Shown here: one piece after another, positions 9,151 through 17,411 of the stretch | Position numbering within the stretch: position 1 is the stretch's first letter | Layout of the letters: each line of letters opens with the position of its first letter | Assembly (NCBI RefSeq): GCF_029953265.1 | Contig: NZ_JASBAO010000001.1 | Coordinates: 1,334,501-1,398,500 of the forward strand | Reading direction: 5' to 3' | Origin: Commensalibacter oyaizuii | GTDB lineage: Bacteria; Pseudomonadota; Alphaproteobacteria; Acetobacterales; Acetobacteraceae | DNA: 64,000 nt | The notes under the pieces: generated by a model | What the model was told of the DNA's origin: nothing | Database searches by the model: none | The model's input: only the letters and a program-made list of their open reading frames with translations | Translations under genes and position numbers: made by a program

Positions 9151-9178
9151 CCCCCCATCCTTTTGGGGGGATTTTTTT
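9151..9178 (+). terminator. intrinsic terminator of cbiB
   Basis: The stem CCCCCC/GGGGGG (9151-9156 with 9165-9170) has an eight-base loop and is followed by A and seven T on the plus strand. The minus strand has no T-run after the hairpin, so it serves cbiB rather than the convergent cobQ. Confidence 0.88.
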
Positions 9179-9184
9179 ATCTTA

Positions 9185-10645
9185 TTACATTGCTTGTTTT
9201 ATTAATAAATCAAGATTTAAATATGATTCAATATGATCTGCCCAGCGATCTAAGGTAAACTCTAGTTCTTTTTGGTACTGTGTAGCTGAATTTTTTAATC
9301 CAAAATAACGTAATAATGATCGACGTGCATCATCGTGATGAAAAATGCCATGAATATAGGTTCCCAAAACACGACCATCATCAGATACCGCACCATCAGC
9401 TTTATTCTGATCAAATTGAACAAGAGGTTTATAACGCTGGTGACATATTGTAACACCTAGATGCATTTCATAACCTACACATGGCGATTGATCGAATGTG
9501 ATTATTCCTTTGATCCGAGATAATGTTTTTTTCTGATCTAATGTGGTTGATATTTTTAAAAGATCTAGGCCCGGTATCCTTTGTTGGTCGCCTTCAATTT
9601 GATGGGGATCAGATATGTCGCTTCCCAGCATTTGATATCCGCCACAAATTCCCATTACGAACCCACCATGGCGAAGATGGGCCTTTATATCAGTATCCCA
9701 TCCTGTTTCATACAATATTTTTAAATCAGCAATGGTTGTTTTTGACCCTGGAAGAATAATAACGTCCGTATATTGGGGAATAGGTTTGCCAACTTCTATG
9801 AAATTTACCTGAACGTCAGGTTCATATTGCAATGGATCAAAATCATCGAAATTAGATATTGTTGGCAAAAGCAAAATCGAAATATGAAGTTTATTTTTTT
9901 CCTTATCATGTAATTTTCCATTTAAGTCCGCAGCATCTTCTGCGGGTAACTGACGTAGATCAGGAAAATATGGCAACAACCCTATAGTTTGCCATTGTGT
10001 TTTTTGTTCAATCCAACACATCGCATCCGAAAACAAAGAAGCATCGCCACGCATTTTATTGACAATGAACCCTTTGACCAATTTTAAATCTTCGACAGAT
10101 AATACGGCGTGTGTGCCAATTAAACTAGCAATTACCCCACCACGATCAATATCCCCAATCAAAATAACTGGTGCCCCAACAGCCTGTGCAAACCCCATAT
10201 TTGCAATATCATGATGACGCAAATTAATTTCTGATGCAGACCCTGCCCCCTCAATTAAAACAAGATCAGCTTGACTGGATAGTATATTAAAACTTTCTTG
10301 CACATAAGGTAGTAATTTCGCTTTAAGGGTCTGATATTCTTTTGCTTTTGCTTGGCCCCATATTTTACCCTGCACAATGATTTGTGACCCTACAGAACTT
10401 TGAGGTTTTAACAAAACGGGATTCATATGAATGCTAGGCTCTACCCCGCAAGCTATGGCCTGCAATGCTTGAGCACGGCCAATTTCACCGCCATCAACAG
10501 TCACGGCAGCATTATTCGACATATTTTGAGGTTTGAAGGGTAAGACCTTCAATCCTCGTCGCCTTAATGCCCGCGCAATTCCTGCCACCAATACTGATTT
10601 ACCAACACTGGATCCTGTTCCTTGAAACATTAAGGCCTTTGACAT
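9185..10645 (-). CDS. cobQ: cobyric acid synthase CobQ/CbiP
   Basis: A 486-residue glutamine-dependent amidotransferase that amidates side chains b, d, e and g of adenosylcobyrinic acid a,c-diamide. The N-terminal dethiobiotin-synthetase-like ATPase domain shows QGTGSSVGKS and FKPQNMSNNAAV. The C-terminal class I glutaminase domain carries Cys334 in GICGGYQMLG and the GTYIHGIFHHD histidine region. The ATG overlaps the cobO stop by one base (TAATG), indicating translational coupling. It is the last gene of the minus-strand operon cobU-cobO-cobQ. Length and motifs are normal. Confidence 0.96.
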   Translation of the reverse strand: MSKALMFQGTGSSVGKSVLVAGIARALRRRGLKVLPFKPQNMSNNAAVTVDGGEIGRAQALQAIACGVEPSIHMNPVLLKPQSSVGSQIIVQGKIWGQAKAKEYQTLKAKLLPYVQESFNILSSQADLVLIEGAGSASEINLRHHDIANMGFAQAVGAPVILIGDIDRGGVIASLIGTHAVLSVEDLKLVKGFIVNKMRGDASLFSDAMCWIEQKTQWQTIGLLPYFPDLRQLPAEDAADLNGKLHDKEKNKLHISILLLPTISNFDDFDPLQYEPDVQVNFIEVGKPIPQYTDVIILPGSKTTIADLKILYETGWDTDIKAHLRHGGFVMGICGGYQMLGSDISDPHQIEGDQQRIPGLDLLKISTTLDQKKTLSRIKGIITFDQSPCVGYEMHLGVTICHQRYKPLVQFDQNKADGAVSDDGRVLGTYIHGIFHHDDARRSLLRYFGLKNSATQYQKELEFTLDRWADHIESYLNLDLLIKQAM

Positions 10646-11250
10646 TAAAACTCGACACCTTTTTGAGCTTTGACCCCAGCGTCAAAATGATGTTTAATCA
10701 AATTCATTTCCGTGACTAAATCAGCAGCTTCAATAAGTTCTGGCTTTGCGTTGCGTCCTGTAATTACGACATGTTGCATTGCGGGACGTTTTCGTAAGCC
10801 TTCTAAGACAACATCCATTGCAATGTAATCATAACGCAGTGCAATATTTAACTCGTCTAAAACAACCAATGCGATATCTTCACATTGCAAATATTCAAGT
10901 GCAACAGCCCATGCCTTGGCACAAGAAGCAATATCCTTTTGTTTATCCTGCGTATCCCATGTAAAGCCTTCGCCAAGAGTATGCCATTTTAATAAATCAG
11001 GGAACATATCTGCCATTTTACGTTCCCCAGTTTGCCATTCAGGTGCCTTAATGAATTGTACGACTGCACATTTCCGCCCATATCCCAAATTCCGAAAAAC
11101 CAGACCAAATGCCGCTGTTGATTTCCCTTTGCCAGAGCCTGTATGCACCATAACAAGGCCTTTTTCTTCTTTTTTAGAAGACACAAGCTCCTTTTGTAAC
11201 TCTTTTCTTTTTTGCATCTTTTTTTTATGCAACTCAGCATCTTGATTCAT
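10645..11250 (-). CDS. cobO: corrinoid adenosyltransferase CobO/BtuR
   Basis: A 201-residue P-loop enzyme that transfers the adenosyl group from ATP to reduced cobalt in cob(I)yrinic acid a,c-diamide. The Walker A HTGSGKGKST spans 36-45 and is preceded by a highly charged Lys-rich leader (about 8-30). The family segments QFIKAPEW, VVLDELNIAL and VVITGRNAKPELIEAADLVTEM follow. The gene lies 15 bases after cobU and is coupled to cobQ by a one-base overlap, so order of synthesis and transcription match late adenosylation steps. No anomaly seen. Confidence 0.96.
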   Translation of the reverse strand: MNQDAELHKKKMQKRKELQKELVSSKKEEKGLVMVHTGSGKGKSTAAFGLVFRNLGYGRKCAVVQFIKAPEWQTGERKMADMFPDLLKWHTLGEGFTWDTQDKQKDIASCAKAWAVALEYLQCEDIALVVLDELNIALRYDYIAMDVVLEGLRKRPAMQHVVITGRNAKPELIEAADLVTEMNLIKHHFDAGVKAQKGVEF

Positions 11251-11265
11251 ATGAATATCCTTTGA

Positions 11266-11766
11266 TTATGGTTTAATAAATACGGGATATCCCGCAATAA
11301 TACATGTAAAACGATCCGCAATCTTGGCAACTTTCTGATGCAACACCCCTGCATGATTTCGAAATGCTCTGGCCATTGGATCAATGGGAACAATTCCTTG
11401 CCCCACTTCGTTACTAACAATCACGATATCCCCTTGATATGCTTTTAATCCTGATAATAATATCTCTATTTCATTATCAATATGATAATGATCCATCATA
11501 AGATTGGTTAACCACAAGGTTAAACAATCTATTAAAACGGGCTCTTTATTTAACTGTTGTAAAGCTTTAGCAATTTGTATGGGTACTTCGATGGTTTGCC
11601 ATCCTTGACCGCGACGCTTTTGATGATTGATAATCTTTTGTTGCATCTCATCATCCCATGCCCTTCCTGTTGCTAAATATATCCATGGTGCAGGTAACTG
11701 CATTATTTGTTCTTCGGCATAACCACTTTTGCCTGATTTGGCACCACCTAAAATAAAACTAATCAT
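11266..11766 (-). CDS. cobU: adenosylcobinamide kinase / guanylyltransferase CobU (CobP)
   Basis: A 166-residue bifunctional enzyme that phosphorylates adenosylcobinamide and transfers GMP to give AdoCbi-GDP. The start is placed at the ATG at 11766, directly before ISFILGGAKSGKS (P-loop about 7-14), which is where the family begins; the frame is open for 16 more codons upstream without family similarity. Other family features are LATGRAWDDEM, the HQKRRGQGW region that carries the guanylylated histidine, IDCLTLWLTNLM and SNEVGQGIVP. It is the first gene of cobU-cobO-cobQ. The ribosome site is weak. Confidence 0.93.
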   Translation of the reverse strand: MISFILGGAKSGKSGYAEEQIMQLPAPWIYLATGRAWDDEMQQKIINHQKRRGQGWQTIEVPIQIAKALQQLNKEPVLIDCLTLWLTNLMMDHYHIDNEIEILLSGLKAYQGDIVIVSNEVGQGIVPIDPMARAFRNHAGVLHQKVAKIADRFTCIIAGYPVFIKP

Positions 11767-11880
11767 ACTATATGTTACAATTTCTTGTTGAAACCCTACA
11801 AAAACATAGCACACTATGATTATAATAAATCAACATTCTATAAAAATTTTACAACCCACCCCATACTCGAGGAAAATACA

Positions 11881-12813
11881 ATGCAACATGAAGTTCTACA
11901 ACTTGTTCCTATGACCAAAAGCATTCAAGAACAAGTTAACCAAAAATTTAACACTCATATCCATCTTAATGGTCTGCCAGATACGGATATTTTGAATAAA
12001 ATTGAAGCTGTTATTACAAACGGTGTGATCGGCGCACCGACGGATTTTCTGAATAGCCTGCCCAACCTAAAATTAATTACAGTACATGGTGTAGGATACG
12101 ATAACGTTGATACACAGCTAGCAAAACAAAGAAACATTAAGCTAAGCATTGCAGCAGGAGCCCCCACGGTTGATGTCGCTGATATGGCTTTGGCTTTATT
12201 ATTAAATGTTGCACGTCAAATTAATTTACGTGATCAATTTATCCGTGACGGTCGTTGGGAACATGAACGATGCCCTTATCAAGGGACCTCTATTTCGAAT
12301 AAAAAAGTGGGAATTATGGGTATGGGTCCAATTGGACGGGCAATTGCACAACGGATCAGTGCTTTTGATAATGAAGTTTCTTATACGGCTCGTCACCAAC
12401 ATACTGATGTACAATGGAATTTTGTACCGTCCCTTTTGGATCTTGCAAAACAATCAGATATTTTTATTGTAGCAGCCAGTGGGGGGGATAATTCGCGAAA
12501 AGCAGTCAATAAAGAAATTATTGAAGCAATTGGTGAACGTGGCTTTTTAATTAATATTGGACGTGGTGTTACCATTGATGAAGAGGCCTTGATTGGATGT
12601 CTACAACAGAAAAAAATTGCAGGCGCAGGCTTGGATGTTTTTGCGAATGAACCACATGTTCCTCAATGCCTGAAAGAATTACCCAATGTTGTTATGGCAC
12701 CCCATTCAGCAGGCGCAACTTTTGAAACATCGAAGGCCACAGCAACAAAAGTTTTACAATCTTTGGAGGTTTTTTTTGCAGGAAAAGCCCTGCCTGATGA
12801 GGTCAAACTCTAA
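11881..12813 (+). CDS. D-isomer-specific 2-hydroxyacid dehydrogenase
   Basis: A 310-residue NAD(P)-dependent dehydrogenase, probably a glyoxylate/hydroxypyruvate or other 2-ketoacid reductase. The start at 11881 is chosen because GAGGAAA stands just upstream; the frame extends 32 codons further without a site. Family features: VHGVGYDNVD, the Rossmann loop GMGPIGRAIAQ near residue 145, the catalytic Arg in NIGRGVTIDEEAL, Glu in FANEP and His in APHSAG. Substrate cannot be read from sequence. It is unrelated to the flanking cobalamin genes and is transcribed divergently from cobU. Confidence 0.88.
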   Translation: MQHEVLQLVPMTKSIQEQVNQKFNTHIHLNGLPDTDILNKIEAVITNGVIGAPTDFLNSLPNLKLITVHGVGYDNVDTQLAKQRNIKLSIAAGAPTVDVADMALALLLNVARQINLRDQFIRDGRWEHERCPYQGTSISNKKVGIMGMGPIGRAIAQRISAFDNEVSYTARHQHTDVQWNFVPSLLDLAKQSDIFIVAASGGDNSRKAVNKEIIEAIGERGFLINIGRGVTIDEEALIGCLQQKKIAGAGLDVFANEPHVPQCLKELPNVVMAPHSAGATFETSKATATKVLQSLEVFFAGKALPDEVKL

Positions 12814-12931
12814 CTTCTTGACTTTCAAACGCTAAAGAATCAGCATGTAATTCAACGTTATAACAAAATCGTTGATCATTGCTGATTATTTGTAAATTAT
12901 TACGTTCATAATGTTCGCAAATATATATCAT
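12803..12931 (-). CDS. candidate 42-residue small protein, coupled to the upstream gene
   Basis: The ATG overlaps the TGA of the 12928-13332 gene in the classic ATGA arrangement, and the frame stays open for 42 codons. It begins MIYICEHYERNN and ends with an acidic stretch SLAFESQEVRV. The composition is that of a mixed alpha/beta soluble peptide, not random AT-rich sequence. The 3' end overlaps the convergent dehydrogenase gene by 11 bases. I do not recognise it. It could be a real partner of the upstream secreted protein or a chance frame. Confidence 0.4.
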   Translation of the reverse strand: MIYICEHYERNNLQIISNDQRFCYNVELHADSLAFESQEVRV

Positions 12932-13332
12932 TTTTGATTAACATTTCGAAGCTGACGGCATTTTTCAAAACGAATGACATGGTTACGATTGAACTTCAAT
13001 TTAACTGGATGTTCATTTAAATCAGCAGAATTATTCCATAAAACATGATGAATAATATCATATTTAATCCAACCAATTAAAACAAAAGAATTCATATCTG
13101 GTTTTATTCTTTTCTGATCATAACCGACCTGGGCTGAAATCATATCTCCCTTATCATCATCAATAATAAGAGAAATCTCATTCTTTTTGATCCCTCTAAA
13201 TGGAAAATTACTACTTCTGACCAGCTCTGTTAAATATCCATAACATGAGGTGGCTTGGAAATTTTTTGCCAAAACTGGTTCTATTGACGACAATATTATG
13301 ATAAGGCTCAATAATATCCATGAATTTTTCAT
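12928..13332 (-). CDS. secreted hypothetical protein
   Basis: Encodes 134 residues. The start at 13332 has AAGGGA about 10 bases upstream, whereas an in-frame ATG at 13365 has none. A signal peptide MKNSWILLSLIIILSS ends near VLAKN. The mature part has two cysteines (about residues 27 and 124), possibly a disulfide, and alternating strand-like segments such as SLIIDDDKGD and NSFVLIGWIKYD. No family is recognised. The gene lies just upstream of, and divergent from, the cobalamin riboswitch and transporter. A tiny frame follows in ATGA overlap. Confidence 0.6.
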   Translation of the reverse strand: MKNSWILLSLIIILSSIEPVLAKNFQATSCYGYLTELVRSSNFPFRGIKKNEISLIIDDDKGDMISAQVGYDQKRIKPDMNSFVLIGWIKYDIIHHVLWNNSADLNEHPVKLKFNRNHVIRFEKCRQLRNVNQK

Positions 13333-13435
13333 TATATCTGTTCCCTTTACAGCGTTTTTCGACATTAAAATTTTCTATTCAAATAACCCATCTTTCCCAT
13401 AGTGTTTTTTTATCATTTTGATTATAACAATCTAT

Positions 13436-13585
13436 GATGGTTTCTTAGGAATTAATAGGGAATACAGTGTAATTCTGTAACTGCCCCCGCAACTGTGATT
13501 TTCGTATATTATTTCTGCATACCACTGGTGCATTACTGGGAAGGTTGAAATAATAATAAAACGATCAGTCAGGAGACCTGCCATC
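13436..13585 (+). promoter_or_regulatory. cobalamin riboswitch aptamer
   Basis: The closing helix pairs GATGG (13436-13440) with CCATC (13581-13585). Inside are the conserved cobalamin-riboswitch blocks AATAGGGAA, GTGTAATTCTGTAACTGCCC, CGCAACTGTGA, CCACTG, GGGAAGG and GATCAGTCAGGAGACCTGCC in the correct order. It precedes the NiCoT transporter gene and should reduce transporter expression when adenosylcobalamin is plentiful. It is the only copy I can see in the window, although the biosynthetic operons lie nearby. Confidence 0.95.
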
Positions 13586-13605
13586 AACCATTGGTCAACG
13601 TGAAA

Positions 13606-13629
13606 ACATTGGGCGGGGTGACCCAATGT
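13606..13629 (+). promoter_or_regulatory. expression-platform hairpin of the cobalamin riboswitch
   Basis: ACATTGGG (13606-13613) and CCCAATGT (13622-13629) form an eight-pair stem with loop CGGGGTGA directly after the aptamer. No T-run follows, so control is more likely at translation or through a loop-loop contact with the aptamer than by termination. Confidence 0.6.
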
Positions 13630-13695
13630 CGCAAACAGGTAATTACTACCTTTTTCTTTTCATAATGACATGAACATTACCGTAAGGCACTATTC

Positions 13696-14730
13696 ATGTT
13701 TACGTCTGTAAAACATTTATTTGATGAAAGTTCATCAGAATTAAAAGCACGATTAATCACCATTTATACTGCACTGGCTATATTAAACATTGGGGCATGG
13801 ATCTGGGCTTTTGTTGCGTTTCATAACAAACCTGCGTTACTGGGGATTTCTTTGGTGATATATGGATTGGGATTACGCCACGCTGTGGATGCTGATCACA
13901 TTGCAGCCATTGACAATGTAACCCGTAAATTAATGCAAATGGGACAACGCCCTGTCTCTGTTGGTTTTTTCTTTTCCCTTGGACATTCCACAGTTGTTTT
14001 TATTGTTGCTGTTCTTGTTGCCATAACCGTCAATGCATTAAGTAACTTTGAACATTTGCAAAATATTACTGGCATTATCAGTACCTGCATCTCTGCCTTC
14101 TTTTTAATCATTATTGCAGTAATGAATATCTTCATTTTTATCTCAATCTATAAAACTTATAAAAGAGTTAAAAATGGCGGGGATTATGTCGAAGAAGACT
14201 TGGATATACTGTTAAATAACCGTGGGTTTTTATCACGCTTACTTCGTCCTCTTTTTAAATTAATTACCAAGGGGTGGCATATGTTTCCCTTGGGCTTTTT
14301 ATTTGGTCTGGGCTTTGACACAGCAACTGAGGTTTCAATGTTTGCTGTTTCTGCATCACAGATTAATCAAGGTATTCCTTTAACGTCCATTATGGTGTTT
14401 CCTGTTTTATTTGCAGCGGGTATGTCCCTTGTCGACACCAGTGATGGGATCTTGATGTTAAAAGCCTATGACTGGGCTTTTGTTAAACCCATGCGCAAGC
14501 TGTTTTACAATATGTCTATTACCTTGGTTTCAATTTTTGTTGCCTTGTTTATTGGTGGAATAGAAGCATTAAGCTTGATCGCTGATCAATTTAATTTACA
14601 AGGCAGTTTTTGGAATATCATCAGTGAATTAAGCAGCAACTTCAATGAATTAGGTTACGCTATTATTGGCATATTTATCTTAGCATGGTTAATTTCATAT
14701 ATCATTTATAAAACTCAGAAAATTGAATAA
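13696..14730 (+). CDS. NiCoT-family nickel/cobalt transporter
   Basis: A 344-residue inner-membrane permease with about eight hydrophobic helices. The metal-selecting signature HX4DH is His62-AVDA-Asp67-His68 within RHAVDADHIAAIDN. Further family motifs are FFSLGHSTVV, LGFDTATEV and LVDTSDGILML. The cobalamin riboswitch in the leader and the surrounding cob genes argue that cobalt for corrin insertion is the main cargo, although the family can carry nickel too. AAGG stands ten bases before the ATG. The leader between aptamer and start is 110 bases. Confidence 0.94.
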   Translation: MFTSVKHLFDESSSELKARLITIYTALAILNIGAWIWAFVAFHNKPALLGISLVIYGLGLRHAVDADHIAAIDNVTRKLMQMGQRPVSVGFFFSLGHSTVVFIVAVLVAITVNALSNFEHLQNITGIISTCISAFFLIIIAVMNIFIFISIYKTYKRVKNGGDYVEEDLDILLNNRGFLSRLLRPLFKLITKGWHMFPLGFLFGLGFDTATEVSMFAVSASQINQGIPLTSIMVFPVLFAAGMSLVDTSDGILMLKAYDWAFVKPMRKLFYNMSITLVSIFVALFIGGIEALSLIADQFNLQGSFWNIISELSSNFNELGYAIIGIFILAWLISYIIYKTQKIE

Positions 14731-14751
14731 CCATCTATCATATTAAAACTA

Positions 14752-14792
14752 TAAAGGCTTATCATGGTAAACTACTCTAAAATAAGCCTTTA
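14752..14792 (+). terminator. possible hairpin terminator after the NiCoT gene
   Basis: TAAAGGCTTAT (14752-14762) and ATAAGCCTTTA (14782-14792) are a perfect 11-base inverted repeat with a 19-base loop. There is no long T-run, so it may be a weak terminator or an mRNA 3' stabiliser. Confidence 0.45.
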
Positions 14793-14932
14793 GTTACTAA
14801 ATCTATTATTAGCAATTATTATTATATATATTAAAATAAAGATCAAAATAGTGAAGTAATATGTTCATAATTTGAACTAAAAAAAAATTTGTGAGCCTAT
14901 TGCTCCGTATAGATTTTATTTATTTACGATTA

Positions 14933-15439
14933 CTAAACCCCCAAATCTGTTAAACTAGGATGTTCATCAGGTCTTCTTCCCAAAGGCCAAAAATATTTTC
15001 GATCAGCTTCTTTAATGGCTAAATCATTGATACAAGCAAATCGTTTACACATCAGTCCATTTTGATCAAATTCCCAGTTTTCGTTTCCAAAAGATCGAAA
15101 CCAATTCCCCTGACCATCATGCCACTCATAGGCAAAACGAACAGCAATTCTGTTTTGATGATATGCCCATAATTCTTTAATTAAACGATAATCTTGCTCA
15201 TCGCGCCATTTTGTCGTTAGAAACGCAATAATTTCCCGTCGGCCATTGATAAACTGATCGCGATTACGCCACGCACTGTCCACGGTGTAAGCCAGCGCAA
15301 CTTTTTCAGGATTACGACTGTTCCAGCCATCTTCGGCTAACCTAACTTTTTGTATAGCAGTATCTAATGTAAACGGGGGTAGCGGAGAACGAATTTCGAT
15401 CATATTATAATCTTTCGTGCGGATATGAACAAACATCAT
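14933..15439 (-). CDS. DUF1348 / NTF2-like protein
   Basis: A 168-residue single-domain protein of the SnoaL/NTF2-like fold. It has PPFT near the N-terminus, then [32 protein letters not shown], a tryptophan-rich core and a [12 protein letters not shown] end, as in DUF1348 proteins. These are small cytoplasmic proteins of unknown activity with a cone-shaped ligand cavity. The annotated ATG has AGGA nine bases upstream; an alternative ATG at 15403 is also possible. It lies 35 bases downstream of a P-loop kinase gene on the same strand and is probably co-transcribed. Confidence 0.82.
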   Translation of the reverse strand: MMFVHIRTKDYNMIEIRSPLPPFTLDTAIQKVRLAEDGWNSRNPEKVALAYTVDSAWRNRDQFINGRREIIAFLTTKWRDEQDYRLIKELWAYHQNRIAVRFAYEWHDGQGNWFRSFGNENWEFDQNGLMCKRFACINDLAIKEADRKYFWPLGRRPDEHPSLTDLGV

Positions 15440-15474
15440 TGATGCTTATCCTGCCCGCGTTATAACAAATCAAA

Positions 15475-16140
15475 TTACTTTTTAGGGTCTGCCCAATTAA
15501 TAATTAAATCTGCATTTTTATGATGTTTTTCAATTAATTGTGCATTAGGTTCATCCGTATTTACCACCCAAGCTTTGGCATCTTCTATTGAACGTCCAAA
15601 ATAATGATGACGATTTACCAAACGCTGCTGACGTTCTAATAAAGGTGCGGTCACGAACCACCTCTCATCAAAAAGCAACGATAATGGATTCCACTCCCCT
15701 TGAGATAATAATAAATAGTTTCCTTCGGTGATAATTAAAGGAACGTCATCAAAAATAGGAATAGACCCAGCAATAGGCTCTTCGATTGTACGATAAAATT
15801 CAGGGGCATAAATAATCTCGCCCTTTTGCTGATTTTTCAAACGCTCTATCAGGGACTTGTACCCCCATACATCAAACGTATCAGGGGCCCCTTTGCGTCC
15901 TTTGCGCCCCAAACGTTCCAGCTCTTTATTTGATAAATGAAACCCATCCATTGGCACAACCATTGAACAATCTGCCAAAGCTTTATGCAGTAAACCAGCA
16001 ACTGTTGACTTGCCAGACCCTGGGGCGCCTGCAATGGCCAAAATAATACGCTTGCCATTTCTACACAAGTTTTTAGCTCTATCAATATATTCTTGTGATA
16101 AGACCAATCCATCAACAGGCGTTTCACTTTTACTTTCCAT
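15475..16140 (-). CDS. P-loop nucleoside/sugar kinase-like protein (YggC/FrcK type)
   Basis: A 221-residue P-loop kinase related to uridine kinase and phosphoribulokinase. The Walker A GAPGSGKST lies at 38-46; PMDGFHLSN is the substrate-binding region, GAPDTFDVWGY and IITEGNYLLL follow, and the lid contains RHHYFGRS. Relatives include pantothenate-kinase-like YggC and the fructose kinase FrcK, so the phosphate acceptor is uncertain. An AAAGGTG site precedes the ATG. It heads a two-gene minus-strand unit with the DUF1348 gene. Confidence 0.82.
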   Translation of the reverse strand: MESKSETPVDGLVLSQEYIDRAKNLCRNGKRIILAIAGAPGSGKSTVAGLLHKALADCSMVVPMDGFHLSNKELERLGRKGRKGAPDTFDVWGYKSLIERLKNQQKGEIIYAPEFYRTIEEPIAGSIPIFDDVPLIITEGNYLLLSQGEWNPLSLLFDERWFVTAPLLERQQRLVNRHHYFGRSIEDAKAWVVNTDEPNAQLIEKHHKNADLIINWADPKK

Positions 16141-16497
16141 GACCTAACACCTTTATACCTTTTATAAAATATTAAAGATATTATAGAATTAAGCTATTCG
16201 TTTAAACACCTATCTTTATTAATTATGACTATAATATTACACCAAGGTATATTATCCCTTCTGAGAGGTTTTATTGTCAATAATACCCACTCAAAATAAA
16301 GAGGTAATTGTTCATAAGTCAATTCATCTGGTAGATTTTCCCCCGACTAAACAAAATCACAGATAATTTTTTATCAAATTCTTATTATTATTCTATGATA
16401 AACAAAAGACGACTAGATTTTACAGTATACATACAGTAAATATTTGTATTCAGAAATCTTTCATAATGTTATTATTTTTTAATTTTTAGGAAAGCAT
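16141..16497. other. intergenic region between divergent genes
   Basis: 357 bases, very AT-rich, holding promoters for the kinase gene (left) and the lipoprotein gene (right). I see no open frame with a ribosome site, no T-tailed hairpin and no RNA gene. A short imperfect dyad TTTACAGTATAC/ATACAGTAAA sits near 16420-16441. Confidence 0.5.
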
Positions 16498-17280
16498 ATG
16501 TCCTTTTCTTCTAAATTTACGATATCCTCAGCCTTTATATTACTCAGCTCTCTGACTGGATGCGGAAATCAACAGGCCCCAGTGACTGCATCTTCGCAAA
16601 ATAATATTCAAAATACTGCAACAGCCCCTTACCAAACAAACGCTGGTGGATCTAATTCCAAAACGACTTCTGAAAAATTAGGAACGAAATGGGGGGAAAA
16701 TATTGCTTCTTCTGTCACCACCCGCCAAGCCACACGTGAAACCAATACACCAACATCAATGGCCAGTATTTATTACAGTACTAACCCCGACCGTTCTTAC
16801 CCAACCAGCTATATTGCGTTGGACAAAATCCTAATGCAAGTTCAAGATCCATATAAACGAAAAATGAAATTATATCCTAATGGAAATAATAACTATACTT
16901 TACAAGGTAAAGAAGGACAACGCTATCAGCTTTATTTCTATAACAACAGCCCCGAACAAAGTTATGAAGTTGTAACAACTGTTGATGGAATTGACGTTGT
17001 TTCTGGACAAACTGGGTCTGTTCGGCGCAGGGGATACATCATTTCACCGCAAACTTCATTAACCATTGCAGGTTTTCGCAAAAGCCAATCTGATGTTGCA
17101 GCATTTCGCTTTTCAAAACCTGAACACAGTTATGCCGCACATTCCGTTGCAGGAGACATCAGTAATACTGGCGTGATCGGGGTTGCCGTTTTCCCTTTAT
17201 TACCACAAACACCTCCAAAATGTGCCCAACAAGCCTTTCCACAAGATAGCGAATATGCCCCACCCCCCTGTCAGAAATAA
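16498..17280 (+). CDS. hypothetical lipoprotein with C-terminal conserved beta domain
   Basis: Encodes 260 residues with a lipoprotein signal peptide; the lipobox LTGC puts the lipidated cysteine at residue 22. A polar Gln/Asn/Thr linker follows. The C-terminal half contains GQRYQLYFYNNSPEQSYEVV, DGIDVVSGQTGS, RRRGYII and FRKSQSDVAAFRF, strand-rich segments that I remember as a conserved envelope-protein family of unknown role. The last 40 residues carry two cysteines and end PPPCQK. AGGAAAG stands before the ATG. Single gene ahead of cobW; no link to cobalamin is evident. Confidence 0.75.
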   Translation: MSFSSKFTISSAFILLSSLTGCGNQQAPVTASSQNNIQNTATAPYQTNAGGSNSKTTSEKLGTKWGENIASSVTTRQATRETNTPTSMASIYYSTNPDRSYPTSYIALDKILMQVQDPYKRKMKLYPNGNNNYTLQGKEGQRYQLYFYNNSPEQSYEVVTTVDGIDVVSGQTGSVRRRGYIISPQTSLTIAGFRKSQSDVAAFRFSKPEHSYAAHSVAGDISNTGVIGVAVFPLLPQTPPKCAQQAFPQDSEYAPPPCQK

Positions 17281-17411
17281 AATTATTTAAATTAATAATA
17301 ATCTATCCCCATTAAAAATCTGGATTGCATGTCTACAGCACCTTTTCTTCTGATAATAAAAAAGATAATCTAGTTTGTTATTATTTATCACAAGAAGTAT
17401 AGGACCCCATC

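Noticed and set aside
16420-16441. Imperfect dyad upstream of the lipoprotein gene as an operator
   Set aside because: Chance dyads of this quality are common in AT-rich DNA and nothing else supports regulation here.
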